From: Clostridia bacterium
GTDB lineage: Bacteria > Bacillota > Clostridia > Oscillospirales > Acutalibacteraceae
Reading direction: 5' to 3'
DNA length: 64,000 bases
NCBI GenBank assembly: GCA_017550625.1
Contig: JAFZOL010000025.1
Span: forward strand, 1-64,000
Shown here: positions 50,569-58,672 of the stretch, piece after piece
Layout: each line of letters opens with the position of its first letter
Numbering within the stretch: position 1 is the first letter of the stretch
The notes under the pieces: model-generated
Seen by the model: only the letters and a program-made list of their open reading frames with translations
Told to the model about the DNA's origin: nothing
Database searches by the model: none
Position numbers and translations under genes: made by a program

Positions 50569-52728
50569 TCACTCCGCGAGCAGGACCTTATTGTAGAACG
50601 GGCTGCCTTTTTTGAGCTCGTAGTCGACGTATTCCACGCCGTATTTCTCGAGGACGGTCTGCTCTTTCGAGAACAGGTTCGTGCCGAGGTTGAGGCGGTC
50701 GCCCTCGATCTTGCAGCCGAGCGCGGCAAGGATCGTGGGCAGCATGTCGAAGTTCGCCCACGTGCGGTTGACGAAGCGGGTCTTATCCTTGGTGTTGACC
50801 GTGGGCGCGGGGTTGAGGATCAGGTTGAACTGCGTGCGCAGATAATCGTCCTCGAAGTTCTTGAAATACTGCACGTCCATGCTCAGGTGGTCGCCGATGA
50901 GCACGATCGTGGTGTTCTCGTACCACGGCTGGCGCTGGCACCAGCGCACGAACTTCACGACCTCGGAATCGGAATAGTAAATGACGTTGGCGTATTGGCT
51001 GTCGAACGCGCCGGCAGGATCTTTGGTGGTGTCGGGGTTCATCTGGGAGATATACGCCTTCGCGCCGGAGCCGTAATAGCCGTTCGGCATGTGCGTGTCG
51101 GCGTTTTCGAACGTGAAGTTGAAGGGCTTGCCGGTCTCGTAGAGCTTGGTGATCTCTTCTTTCGCGAACTTATAGAGGTTGTCGTCGTTGAAGCCCCACC
51201 AGACCTTCTTTTTCACGACGTCGGGCTTCGCCACGTCGTGGGCGTACCAGTAGTCGTAGACGAGGTAGTCGCCGTGCGTGCCGTAGAGGTAATCGAGGCC
51301 GCCGAAGCGCGCGTCGGAGCCGACCATGACCTCCTGCTCGTAGCCCTGCTCCTCAAGGAAATCGCCGAGGCCCTTCGCGCCGACGATGAAGTTATCTTCG
51401 GTCGCGTAGGCGGACATAGTCTTCGGCGCCTTCATCGGGATGCCGAGGCTCTGGTTCACCATCGAGGCGAGGCTCCACGACGTGCCATTGATCTGGATCG
51501 GGCCGCCGAATTTTGTATCGTTGTTCGAGAACACGTAACCGCTCTCGGCAAGCTTCGTGAGGTTCGGCAAAAGGTTTACTTCACTGTGGCCGCCGAGCTC
51601 CTTCGAGAGGTAGGAGTTCTCCATCGACTCGAGATAGAGGAAGATGAGGTTGCGCTTCTGGGCGGGGAAGGTCACCTTCACGTCGTGCGCGTCGGCGAAG
51701 TTTTCTTCGATGAAATCGGATTTCTCGAAATACGCGAGGTAGAACTCCTCGAGGTGCAGGCGGTCGTAGGCGTAAGAGAAGCCCTGCCAGAAGAACAGGC
51801 CCGCGAGCAGCAGGCACACGATCGCCTTGACGCCGTTGGTGAACACGGGCAAAATCTTTTCTTTCAGGCGGATCGCGAAGCGCGGGTGCGGCAGCGCGAA
51901 AAAGCCCCACAGCACCGTGAACACGAGCGCCGGGATCACGCCGGTCTCGAAGCCGTTGATATAGATGCTCAGCTCCGTGCCGGTTGTGGGCGAAAAGACG
52001 TTGATGATGAGCTGCTCGGGCGGGGCCGCGGACCACTGCTTGTTGATGAAGCGCGCGCCGAAGATGCAGGCCGCGCCGAGGAACACGAGCAGCACCGAAA
52101 GGAGCTTGCCGAGCATGGCGAGCACGTTATAAAGCTTTCGTTCGCGGGGCTCGCGTTTGAGGCGCAGATAGGTCTGCACCGTGAAGAACAGGGCGATCAG
52201 CACGAGCGACACGATCGCAGAGGCGAAGCGCAGCATCTTATATTCCTTCGAAGGCAGCATGGTGCTGGTCATGTCGGACGGCAGCGGGTAGATCGTGAAG
52301 CACGACACGGCCGCCACGGCGATCGTCAGGATATTGAAGCACCACGCGAGTACCGCGGAGGGGCGTTTTTGCTCCCCCTCGACCTGCGCGCGCTTCGGCT
52401 TGTCTGTGGAGATCGTGCGGAACAGATACGAGAGGCCCACCACGACCACGTTGATGCACACGCACCACACGGCGACGTGCTTATACATCTCGGGCGTGTA
52501 CCCCTCGGCGCTCAGATAATGCTTATACTCTGCGTTCTTCGTGAGGATCGGATAATAGATCGCCCACACCGTGAGGAAAAACCCGAGCGTGAGATCGCGC
52601 GGGATCACGGAGAGCAGAGAGCCGACGCTTTTCTTTTTGCCGGAAAGCTTCGCGTCGAGCACGCCGAAGAACAGCATGTCGGCGATGCCGAACCCGAGCG
52701 AGATCAGCGCGACCATCAGAAGTACCAT
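50569..52728 (-). CDS. LTA synthase-like sulfatase-fold membrane enzyme (phosphoglycerol transferase type)
   Basis: The 719-residue protein has an N-terminal membrane half with about seven hydrophobic segments and an extracytoplasmic sulfatase-fold half from about residue 360. Likely metal residues are in FLYLESMENSY, the catalytic Thr region is INGTSWSLASM, and the C-terminal GDHLSMD supplies Asp and His. This is the plan of LtaS/OpgB enzymes, which move phosphoglycerol from phosphatidylglycerol to lipoteichoic acid or other glycans. The acceptor is unknown. ATG 52728 is used because GGGGTGG lies five bases upstream; GTG 52737 lies inside that site. It has its own promoter and stands alone. 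Confidence 0.88.
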   Translation of the reverse strand: MVLLMVALISLGFGIADMLFFGVLDAKLSGKKKSVGSLLSVIPRDLTLGFFLTVWAIYYPILTKNAEYKHYLSAEGYTPEMYKHVAVWCVCINVVVVGLSYLFRTISTDKPKRAQVEGEQKRPSAVLAWCFNILTIAVAAVSCFTIYPLPSDMTSTMLPSKEYKMLRFASAIVSLVLIALFFTVQTYLRLKREPRERKLYNVLAMLGKLLSVLLVFLGAACIFGARFINKQWSAAPPEQLIINVFSPTTGTELSIYINGFETGVIPALVFTVLWGFFALPHPRFAIRLKEKILPVFTNGVKAIVCLLLAGLFFWQGFSYAYDRLHLEEFYLAYFEKSDFIEENFADAHDVKVTFPAQKRNLIFLYLESMENSYLSKELGGHSEVNLLPNLTKLAESGYVFSNNDTKFGGPIQINGTSWSLASMVNQSLGIPMKAPKTMSAYATEDNFIVGAKGLGDFLEEQGYEQEVMVGSDARFGGLDYLYGTHGDYLVYDYWYAHDVAKPDVVKKKVWWGFNDDNLYKFAKEEITKLYETGKPFNFTFENADTHMPNGYYGSGAKAYISQMNPDTTKDPAGAFDSQYANVIYYSDSEVVKFVRWCQRQPWYENTTIVLIGDHLSMDVQYFKNFEDDYLRTQFNLILNPAPTVNTKDKTRFVNRTWANFDMLPTILAALGCKIEGDRLNLGTNLFSKEQTVLEKYGVEYVDYELKKGSPFYNKVLLAE

Positions 52729-52761
52729 ATTTTCCACCCCAATTCATACGGATTCGGGTCA

Positions 52762-52790
52762 ATTATACTCTTCCGTGCCCGATTAGTCAA
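52762..52790 (-). promoter_or_regulatory. Promoter of the LtaS-like gene
   Basis: On the minus strand TTGACT (52790-52785) and TATAAT (52767-52762) with a 17-nt spacer. Confidence 0.85.
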
Positions 52791-52901
52791 GAGCCGGGGC
52801 GTTTTTCGGCGCCGGACGTCCGGGCGGCGTACGGACGGTGCGTTTTGGCTCCGGAAAACGCATTTTTTCTGTGATTTCACAAAAAATATCGGCGTTATCG
52901 C

Positions 52902-52930
52902 TTGACTTTTCTATGTTTCTACTCTATAAT
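52902..52930 (+). promoter_or_regulatory. Promoter of ireB
   Basis: TTGACT (52902-52907) and TATAAT (52925-52930) with a 17-nt spacer, followed by GGGAGGTG before ATG 52967. Confidence 0.88.
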
Positions 52931-52966
52931 GATATACTAAGTATAGGATTCAGGGAGGTGTTTTCC

Positions 52967-53209
52967 ATGAGTGAAACGAAACAGTTCAGCTTAGGGAACC
53001 AGAACGAACAGGAGATCCGCAACATCCTGATCACGACCTACGACGCGCTGCAGGAAAAGGGCTACGACCCCATCTCGCAGATCGTGGGTTACATCCTTTC
53101 TGAAGACCCGACGTATATCACGACGCATCACAACGCCCGCAACCTGATCCGCCGTGTTGACCGCTTTGAGCTGCTGCAGATCCTGCTCAAGGAGTATATC
53201 GGCAAATAA
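52967..53209 (+). CDS. ireB: IreB family regulatory phosphoprotein
   Basis: The 80-residue protein matches IreB (formerly DUF965): NILITTYDALQEKGYDPISQIVGYILSEDPTYITTHHNAR followed by LLQILLKEYI. In enterococci IreB is phosphorylated near its N-terminus by the PASTA kinase IreK and tunes cephalosporin tolerance; Thr4 here is a candidate site. ATG 52967 follows GGGAGGTG; the longer frame to 52838 spans the promoter and is rejected. In many Clostridia and bacilli ruvX follows ireB, but here a different small gene does, 15 bases on. Confidence 0.92.
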   Translation: MSETKQFSLGNQNEQEIRNILITTYDALQEKGYDPISQIVGYILSEDPTYITTHHNARNLIRRVDRFELLQILLKEYIGK

Positions 53210-53224
53210 GAAAGGAGAAACGGC

Positions 53225-53509
53225 ATGTCAAAAGAACAGTACCTGACGTATAAGGGCTATCCCCTTGTCAGGAACGGCAAAACGATCTATTACGGCAACG
53301 CCTATGATCCCTTCGTCATCATGATCCAGGTCGCGACGACGCGCGAGGCCGCAGGCAGACAGATCGCCGACAAGGTGCTCGTGCAGCTCATCAACACCGA
53401 CCCGGACGTCCGCCCGCGCGACAAGATCGTGAAAAAGAGCGAAAAGAAGGGGCTTTACGCCGCCATGGACATCGCCTATATCTGGCTGTCCCGCGCGAAC
53501 GCCAAATGA
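53225..53509 (+). CDS. Small conserved protein of unknown function
   Basis: A 94-residue soluble protein I cannot assign to a named family, though it has the look of a conserved clostridial small protein. It starts with YLTYKGYPLVRNGKTIYYGNAYDPFVIMIQV, continues with KVLVQLINTDPDVRPRDKIVKKSEKKGLY and ends in a helix, AAMDIAYIWLSRA. The first part suggests a small beta fold. AAGGAG precedes ATG 53225, 15 bases after ireB and under the same promoter, so the two probably act in the same process. A terminator follows directly. Confidence 0.75.
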   Translation: MSKEQYLTYKGYPLVRNGKTIYYGNAYDPFVIMIQVATTREAAGRQIADKVLVQLINTDPDVRPRDKIVKKSEKKGLYAAMDIAYIWLSRANAK

Positions 53510-53524
53510 TTGGATGAACAAAGA

Positions 53525-53552
53525 AGATCCTCCGCCGGAGGATCTTTTTTTA
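53525..53552 (+). terminator. Terminator of the ireB unit
   Basis: AAGATCCTCC (53525-53534), loop GCC, GGAGGATCTT (53538-53547), then TTTTT. Confidence 0.9.
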
Positions 53553-53584
53553 TGCCGTAAAACACTGCCGAAAGCAATCCGCTA

Positions 53585-53613
53585 TTGACTATTTACGCGT
53601 AAAATGTTAAAAT
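53585..53613 (+). promoter_or_regulatory. Promoter of the isomerase/epimerase gene
   Basis: TTGACT (53585-53590) and TAAAAT (53608-53613) with a 17-nt spacer; TTGGAGG follows before the ATG. Confidence 0.75.
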
Positions 53614-53641
53614 TAATTTAATATGTTTTTGGAGGATCCCC

Positions 53642-54433
53642 ATGAGAAACATCGGCATCAACGTCCGCCCGGACGTGCTCTACGGCGCGCCCGCTTTCAT
53701 CGAAGCAGCTGCCGCCGCGCATTTCGACAGCGTGTTCACCTACGGCAACCTGCCGGACTTCATCGACTTTACGGCGAAGAAATGCGCCGAGACCGGCCTT
53801 CAATATGAAGCGCTGCACGCGCCGTGCGAGCGCATCAACGACCTGTGGCTGCCGGGCGACGGAGGCGAGCAGGTGGTGGAAATGCTGAAGACTTCCCTTT
53901 CGCTCGCGTCGGAGCACGGGATCCCGATCGTGATCTGCCACCTCTCGTCCAAAGAGAACGCCCCGCACGTGACCGACCTCGGCCTTGCCCGCTTTGACAC
54001 GGTGGTGGAAGAGGCCGCGAAGCGCGGCGTGAAGATCGCGGTGGAAAACCAGAGAAAGCTCGGCAACCTCTGCACGATCCTTGAGATCTACGGCAAGGAT
54101 TCGCCCGTGGGCTTCTGCTGGGACGTGGGGCACGAGGCGTGCTTCTCGTACGGGCGCGAATATCTGCCCCTGTTCCCGGACCGCTGCGTGTTCACCCACG
54201 TGCACGACAACAACCGCCTTTACAACGTGGACGAGCACCTGCTGCCCTTCGATGGGCAGATCGACTTCTGGCGCGTGGCGGATCTGCTGCATAACGCGAA
54301 ATACCCCGGCACTCTTGCGCTCGAGATCGACCTGCCGCACGAGGGCAGCGACAAATACGCCGATCTCTCGCTCGAGCAGTTCGTGTCGAAGGCGTGGGCG
54401 GCGATCAACCGCCTGCGCATCATCGCGGAATAA
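53642..54433 (+). CDS. Sugar phosphate isomerase/epimerase (xylose isomerase-like TIM barrel)
   Basis: The 263-residue protein is an AP endonuclease 2/xylose isomerase-like barrel. Probable metal ligands occur in the order Glu (IAVENQRKLGN), Asp/His (GFCWDVGHEACF), His (VFTHVHDN) and Glu (LALEIDLPHEG). The group includes IolI, IolH and many sugar epimerases. With an iol operon in the window a related inositol role is possible, but it is 8 kb away with its own promoter. GGAGG precedes ATG 53642. The aminotransferase gene follows after 69 bases without a clear terminator. Confidence 0.82.
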   Translation: MRNIGINVRPDVLYGAPAFIEAAAAAHFDSVFTYGNLPDFIDFTAKKCAETGLQYEALHAPCERINDLWLPGDGGEQVVEMLKTSLSLASEHGIPIVICHLSSKENAPHVTDLGLARFDTVVEEAAKRGVKIAVENQRKLGNLCTILEIYGKDSPVGFCWDVGHEACFSYGREYLPLFPDRCVFTHVHDNNRLYNVDEHLLPFDGQIDFWRVADLLHNAKYPGTLALEIDLPHEGSDKYADLSLEQFVSKAWAAINRLRIIAE

Positions 54434-54502
54434 AAGACTATCCTGCCGCGCCGGTCCGGCATGAAGACGGGCCGGTAATTCTGAATAAAGAAGGAACCGA
54501 AT

Positions 54503-55666
54503 ATGAAACCGCTCAGTCAGAAAACCGCTTTTCTTACCGACTCCGTGATCCGGCGCATGACGCGCCTTGCGATGGACTGCGGCGCCGTGAACCTGTCGCA
54601 GGGTTTTCCGGATTTTGACCCGCCGGCGTGCGTGACCGAACGCCTGGCCGAGATCGCCGCGCCCGGCCCGCACCAGTATACCCCCACGTGGGGCGCGAAA
54701 AACTACCGGCAGGCGCTCGCCGACAAGGTGGGGCGGTGCATGGGCATCGACCTGGACCCCGACCGCAACGTGCTGGCGACCGTGGGCTCCACCGAAGCCA
54801 TGATGGCGGCGCTGATGGCGCTGACGAACCCCGGCGACAAGCTGGTGCTGTTCTCCCCTTATTTCGAAAACTACTATTCGCAGGCGGTGTTCACCTCGAT
54901 CGAGCCCGTGTTCGTGCCGCTGGAGCCGCCGGCGTTCACCTTCGACCCCGCGAAGCTTGAAAAAGCGTTCGCCGACCCGAAAACGAAGGCGATGCTGCTT
55001 TGCAACCCCTCGAATCCCTCGGGGCGCGTGTTCACGAAGGAGGAGCTGACGTTCATCGCCGACATCGCGAAGAAATACGACGTGCTCGTGATCACCGACG
55101 AAGTGTATGAGCACATCGTGTTCGCCCCGCACGAGCACACCTATATCGCGGCGCTGCCCGGCATGTGGGAGCGCACGGTCTGCTGTTCGTCGCTGTCGAA
55201 GACCTATTCGGTGACCGGCTGGCGCCTCGGCTATATCGTGGCGTGCGAACGGCTGCTGAACGAGTGCAAGAAGGTGCACGACTTTCTCACCGTGTGCGCG
55301 CCTTCGCCCCTGCAGGAGGCGATCATCCCGGGCCTCCGGCTCGGTGACGACTATTATCGGGATTTCGGCGAGAAATACACCCGCAAGCGCGACATTCTCG
55401 CCAAGGGGCTTGAGGAGATCGGGTTCTCGTTCACGATGCCCGAGGGCACCTATTTCATGATGGTGGACATCTCGGACTTCCAGCGGGGCATGACCGACAT
55501 CGAGTTCTGCGAGGAGCTGACGAAAAAGGTGGGCGTGGCCATGGTGCCCGGCTCGACGTTCTTCAAGGAGCCCGTTGGACACCTCGCGCGCGTGCATTTC
55601 TCGAAAAAGGACGAGACGCTGTACGAGGCGATCGACCGGCTCTCGAAGATCCGCGAAAAAATGTAA
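54503..55666 (+). CDS. Class I/II PLP-dependent aminotransferase
   Basis: The 387-residue fold-type I enzyme has NLSQGFPDFDPP near the start, LCNPSNPSGRVF, ITDEVYEHIVF with the PLP-contacting Asp and Tyr, SSLSKTYSVTGWRLGYI with the Schiff-base Lys, and the C-terminal Arg region (VGHLARVHFS). It resembles the aspartate, methionine and kynurenine aminotransferase-like subgroup; amino donor and acceptor cannot be told. AAGAAGGAA precedes the ATG. It is likely on one transcript with the isomerase upstream and possibly the secreted protein downstream (28-base gap). Confidence 0.9.
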   Translation: MKPLSQKTAFLTDSVIRRMTRLAMDCGAVNLSQGFPDFDPPACVTERLAEIAAPGPHQYTPTWGAKNYRQALADKVGRCMGIDLDPDRNVLATVGSTEAMMAALMALTNPGDKLVLFSPYFENYYSQAVFTSIEPVFVPLEPPAFTFDPAKLEKAFADPKTKAMLLCNPSNPSGRVFTKEELTFIADIAKKYDVLVITDEVYEHIVFAPHEHTYIAALPGMWERTVCCSSLSKTYSVTGWRLGYIVACERLLNECKKVHDFLTVCAPSPLQEAIIPGLRLGDDYYRDFGEKYTRKRDILAKGLEEIGFSFTMPEGTYFMMVDISDFQRGMTDIEFCEELTKKVGVAMVPGSTFFKEPVGHLARVHFSKKDETLYEAIDRLSKIREKM

Positions 55667-55694
55667 GAAAACCAACGAACGAAAGGACCCGTTC

Positions 55695-57869
55695 ATGAAA
55701 CGACTTTGCGCCCTTCTGTTATCCATACTGCTTATTATCGCCGCGCTGCCCGTCAACGCGGCGTTTGCCGCCGATTTGCCCGCCCCGAACGACACGGTGC
55801 TCATGCCCGCCGAAGAGGACGTGCTGAACGTCCAGCGGTGGCTAAACCGCACGTACGGCGGCGTTTCGGGCTTCGGGAGAGTGTCCGAGACCGGCGCGCC
55901 GGACCACCAGACCTGTTACGGCCTGCTGCGCGCGTTTCAGATCGAATTAGGGATCGAATATCCCGCCGACAATTTCGGCCCGCAGACAACGCGGCTCTAT
56001 AACGAGACGCCCCTGCCGATCGCGGATACCGAAAGCGACCCGCGCTACGCCGTCCTCTCGGCGGCGCTCATCTGCAAGGGCTACGACCCCGGCGAAAAAA
56101 TCACGGTCGTTGAGGGCGACGTTTTCGTTGACGATCATTGGGACGACGCCCTGTCGGCCGCCGTTATGCAAATAAGAATCGACGCGGGGCTGCCGACCGA
56201 CGGCGAAACGATATCGAAGGACCTGATGCAGGCGATCCTCTCCACGAAGCGCTTTTCGCCCTATCCCGAGACGGGGCGGGCGATCTTTTGCGAGGCGCAG
56301 CGCTTTCTGAACGCCAATTTTGCTTCGCACGTGGGGCTCATCCCCTGCGACGGGCTTTACGACCCGGATCTCGTGCACGCCCTCGTGTACGCCCTGCAGG
56401 CGATCGTGGGCATTCCGGCGGACAGCGTCGCCTTCCGTTTCGGCGAGAATACGGCGAAGCACTGCCCAACGGTCCCCTATGACCCCGCGGACGAGAACGC
56501 CGCGAAAAAGTATCCCGAAAACGAAACACCCTATACCGAAGACGAGATCGCCGCGGTGACGCACATCATCCAGACGGCGCTCATCGGCAACGGGTTCGAG
56601 CTGGAAGCGATCGACGGCATTTATGACGACGACACGAGAGCTGCCGTGGAAGCCTTTCAGAAAAAGCACGCGCTGGACCCCACCGGCGTGTGCGACCAGG
56701 GCACGCTGCACGCCCTGCTGATGGCCAACGGCGACCCCGACCGCCCCGCATGGGCTTGCGACGAGGCATCTGTGCTGACGCCCGAAATGGCGAAGCTGCT
56801 CGCGGACGAGGGTTATACGCTCGTGGGACGGTATCTGACCGGGACCTACGGCGGCGGCATCCCGAAGGCGCTGTCGCCCGAAGAGGTGCAGATCATCTTC
56901 GACGCCGGACTCTCGTATTACGCGATCTTTCAGGACGGCGGCAACTGGGCCTCGGATTTCGACGCGGATCTCGGCGTTTCGGACGCCCTTGACGCGTTGA
57001 ACGCCGCCTACCGCATCGGCATGCCCGACGGCGCGACGATCTATTTCGCGGTGGACTTCGACGCCACATATACCGAGCTCGAAGAGCGGATCATCCCCTA
57101 TTTCGAAGCGGTGAACAAGACGATGGAGGGGCACCCCTTCAAGGTTGGCGCCTACGGCACGCGCAGGACCTGCAAGGTGCTGACGGCGGCGGGGCTCATC
57201 GAATCGTCTTTCGTGGGGGATCTCGCGTGGCTTTATAACGGCAACGTGTCGTACGCCCTGCCGGACAACTGGGCGTTCGACCAATATAGCTCGAGAGATC
57301 TCATAGACGGCGACCTTTGGTTCGACGTGGACAACAACGCCGTTTCGGGCAGGGATACGGGCGTAAACGAGGTTACCGAGCGCGACCTTGCCGCCATATT
57401 CACGCGCGGCGACGCGGACCTTTCGGGTGAAGTGAACGCCGCCGACGCGCGGCGCGCCCTGCGCGTTGCCGTGGGGCTGGACAAAGCCGAACCCGGCTCG
57501 CCGCGGTTCGTGACGGCGGACATAAACGGGGACGGCGTGATCACCGCAGCGGACGCGCGGGCGATCCTGCGCAAGGCCGTCGGCCTGCCGGACGAAGAAC
57601 CGGAATTGCCGGAGGAACCGGAGGATCCGGAGAATCCTGAAAACCCGGAACACCCCGAAAACCCGGAAAACCCGGAAAACCCCGAAAACCCGGAAAACCC
57701 CGAAAACCCGGAAAACCCCGAAAACCCGGAAAACCCCGAAAACCCGGAAAACCCCGAAAACCCTGTGAATCCCGAGAATCCCGAAAATCCGGAAAATCCG
57801 GAGAATCCCGACAATCCTGAGGATCCGGAGAATCCCGAGGATCCGGAAAACCCGGAAGGTACCGAATAA
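55695..57869 (+). CDS. Secreted PG-binding, DUF1906 glycosidase-like, dockerin protein with PEN repeat tail
   Basis: The 724-residue protein has a signal peptide (1-26, cut after AFA). Residues 36-345 hold several peptidoglycan-binding-like units, the clearest ending FQKKHALDPTGVCDQGTLHALL. Residues 350-556 match the DUF1906 (Rv2525c-like) barrel: LVGRYLTGTYGGG, IYFAVDFDATY and VGAYGTRRTCKVL, with a DxD pair where glycosidases carry theirs. A dockerin (572-631) has loops DADLSGEVNAADAR and DINGDGVITAADAR. A tail of about 90 residues is almost wholly Pro-Glu-Asn/Asp. GAAAGGA precedes ATG 55695. It is likely wall-bound and linked to a cohesin-bearing assembly; a hydrolytic role is inferred from fold only. 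Confidence 0.85.
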   Translation: MKRLCALLLSILLIIAALPVNAAFAADLPAPNDTVLMPAEEDVLNVQRWLNRTYGGVSGFGRVSETGAPDHQTCYGLLRAFQIELGIEYPADNFGPQTTRLYNETPLPIADTESDPRYAVLSAALICKGYDPGEKITVVEGDVFVDDHWDDALSAAVMQIRIDAGLPTDGETISKDLMQAILSTKRFSPYPETGRAIFCEAQRFLNANFASHVGLIPCDGLYDPDLVHALVYALQAIVGIPADSVAFRFGENTAKHCPTVPYDPADENAAKKYPENETPYTEDEIAAVTHIIQTALIGNGFELEAIDGIYDDDTRAAVEAFQKKHALDPTGVCDQGTLHALLMANGDPDRPAWACDEASVLTPEMAKLLADEGYTLVGRYLTGTYGGGIPKALSPEEVQIIFDAGLSYYAIFQDGGNWASDFDADLGVSDALDALNAAYRIGMPDGATIYFAVDFDATYTELEERIIPYFEAVNKTMEGHPFKVGAYGTRRTCKVLTAAGLIESSFVGDLAWLYNGNVSYALPDNWAFDQYSSRDLIDGDLWFDVDNNAVSGRDTGVNEVTERDLAAIFTRGDADLSGEVNAADARRALRVAVGLDKAEPGSPRFVTADINGDGVITAADARAILRKAVGLPDEEPELPEEPEDPENPENPEHPENPENPENPENPENPENPENPENPENPENPENPENPVNPENPENPENPENPDNPEDPENPEDPENPEGTE
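57600..57866 (+). repeat. Coding minisatellite of 9/18 bp units (PEN repeats)
   Basis: Units CCCGAAAAC and CCGGAAAAC alternate, giving an 18-bp period through 57655-57760 and looser versions on both sides. All keep frame and encode Pro-Glu-Asn. Such arrays change length by slippage in multiples of nine without frameshift. Confidence 0.9.
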
Positions 57870-57875
57870 TAACAG

Positions 57876-57907
57876 CGGACCCGTTTGTGATAACGGGTCC
57901 GTGTTTT
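57876..57907 (+). terminator. Terminator of the dockerin protein gene
   Basis: GGACCCGTT (57877-57885), loop TGTGAT, AACGGGTCC (57892-57900), then GTGTTTT. Confidence 0.75.
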
Positions 57908-57940
57908 ATCCAAAGGAAGGTTATTCCGCGCAAGGTCAGG

Positions 57941-58357
57941 TTACGCGGCGTCGTGGCTTTTGTTCTCGCAGCGCACGAGGCGCAGACGGGTCTCGCGCAG
58001 CGGGCGGCGAAGCCCCGCGACTTCGGGGACGTTCATGCGCGACGCGGCGAGCAGCTCGTTATAGGAATCGTTGAGAGACATGTTCTTCGTGTCGGCGGGA
58101 CGGGCGGCCTTTTTGGAGCCCTTGCCCTTCGGGGCGGTCTTTTCGAGATACGCCTGCGCCTTCTGCGCCTTGCGCGGGCCCTTCTTCGCGAGATACGCCT
58201 TCGCGCGGGCGCGCTTTCTGCGGATATGCCTCGCCTTCACGGCGCGGCAGACCCTGTTTTCAAACGCCACGAAGCGGTCTTCGTGCATGAACGCCACCAG
58301 CAGCAGCGCGTATACGATCACCTGGGAAATGATAAAAAGCCCATCCTTGACATCCAT
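57941..58357 (-). CDS. Small basic single-pass membrane protein of unknown function
   Basis: The 138-residue protein begins with MDVKDGLFIISQVIVYALLL, a single membrane segment (about 7-24). The rest is strongly basic and Ala/Lys-rich (AKAYLAKKGPRKAQKAQAYL), probably cytoplasmic and partly coiled or disordered, ending with NDSYNELLAASRMNVPEVAGL. No family is recognised. AAGGAGAG precedes ATG 58357; a longer frame to 58441 crosses the promoter. It has its own promoter and faces the dockerin gene. Confidence 0.7.
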   Translation of the reverse strand: MDVKDGLFIISQVIVYALLLVAFMHEDRFVAFENRVCRAVKARHIRRKRARAKAYLAKKGPRKAQKAQAYLEKTAPKGKGSKKAARPADTKNMSLNDSYNELLAASRMNVPEVAGLRRPLRETRLRLVRCENKSHDAA

Positions 58358-58412
58358 CTTATGACTCTCCTTCTTGAACAGATTGGAACGTTTGTTCTTC
58401 TTTACATCTGCT

Positions 58413-58441
58413 ACTATACACGAAAAAGGACCGTTTGTCAA
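58413..58441 (-). promoter_or_regulatory. Promoter of the small basic membrane protein gene
   Basis: On the minus strand TTGACA (58441-58436) and TATAGT (58418-58413) with a 17-nt spacer; the -35 is a perfect match. Confidence 0.85.
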
Positions 58442-58610
58442 TATATTTGTTCACATTAAATCGTTTTCTTAGTCCATATTCTTGGACTTTGAAACGGTTT
58501 TCATTGTTTTTCGCGCCGGACTTCCCTGTTTTTCGCCGCTTTTCGCTCAAAAAACGCGGAACGCGTGCGAACATTTGATCCACGTGAAAAATGAGCTTTG
58601 AAAGCCGTAA
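58442..58610. other. Non-coding stretch before the hydrogenase terminator
   Basis: No gene is seen. It holds a short inverted repeat, AGTCCA..TGGACT (58470-58487 region), flanked by TCGTTTTC and CGGTTTTC. This could be an operator for the gene at 57941, or chance. Confidence 0.4.
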
Positions 58611-58640
58611 AAAAAGACCGTCTCGCGACGGTCTTTTTTT
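58611..58640. terminator. Terminator of the hydrogenase operon
   Basis: AAAAAGACCGTC (58611-58622), loop TCGC, GACGGTC (58627-58633) with TTTTTTT. A/T runs on both sides make it work in either direction; it lies just after the hydA stop on the minus strand. Confidence 0.85.
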
Positions 58641-58672
58641 GGATTGAAGTAAAATTGATATTTTTATAATAA

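Noticed and set aside
53642..54433. Assignment of the TIM-barrel isomerase as iolI or iolH
   Set aside because: It is 8 kb from the iol operon with a separate promoter and an aminotransferase neighbour; the fold alone does not decide.
57655..57760. Regular repeats considered as a CRISPR-like array
   Set aside because: Units are 9/18 bp with no unique spacers and encode Pro-Glu-Asn in frame with the dockerin protein.
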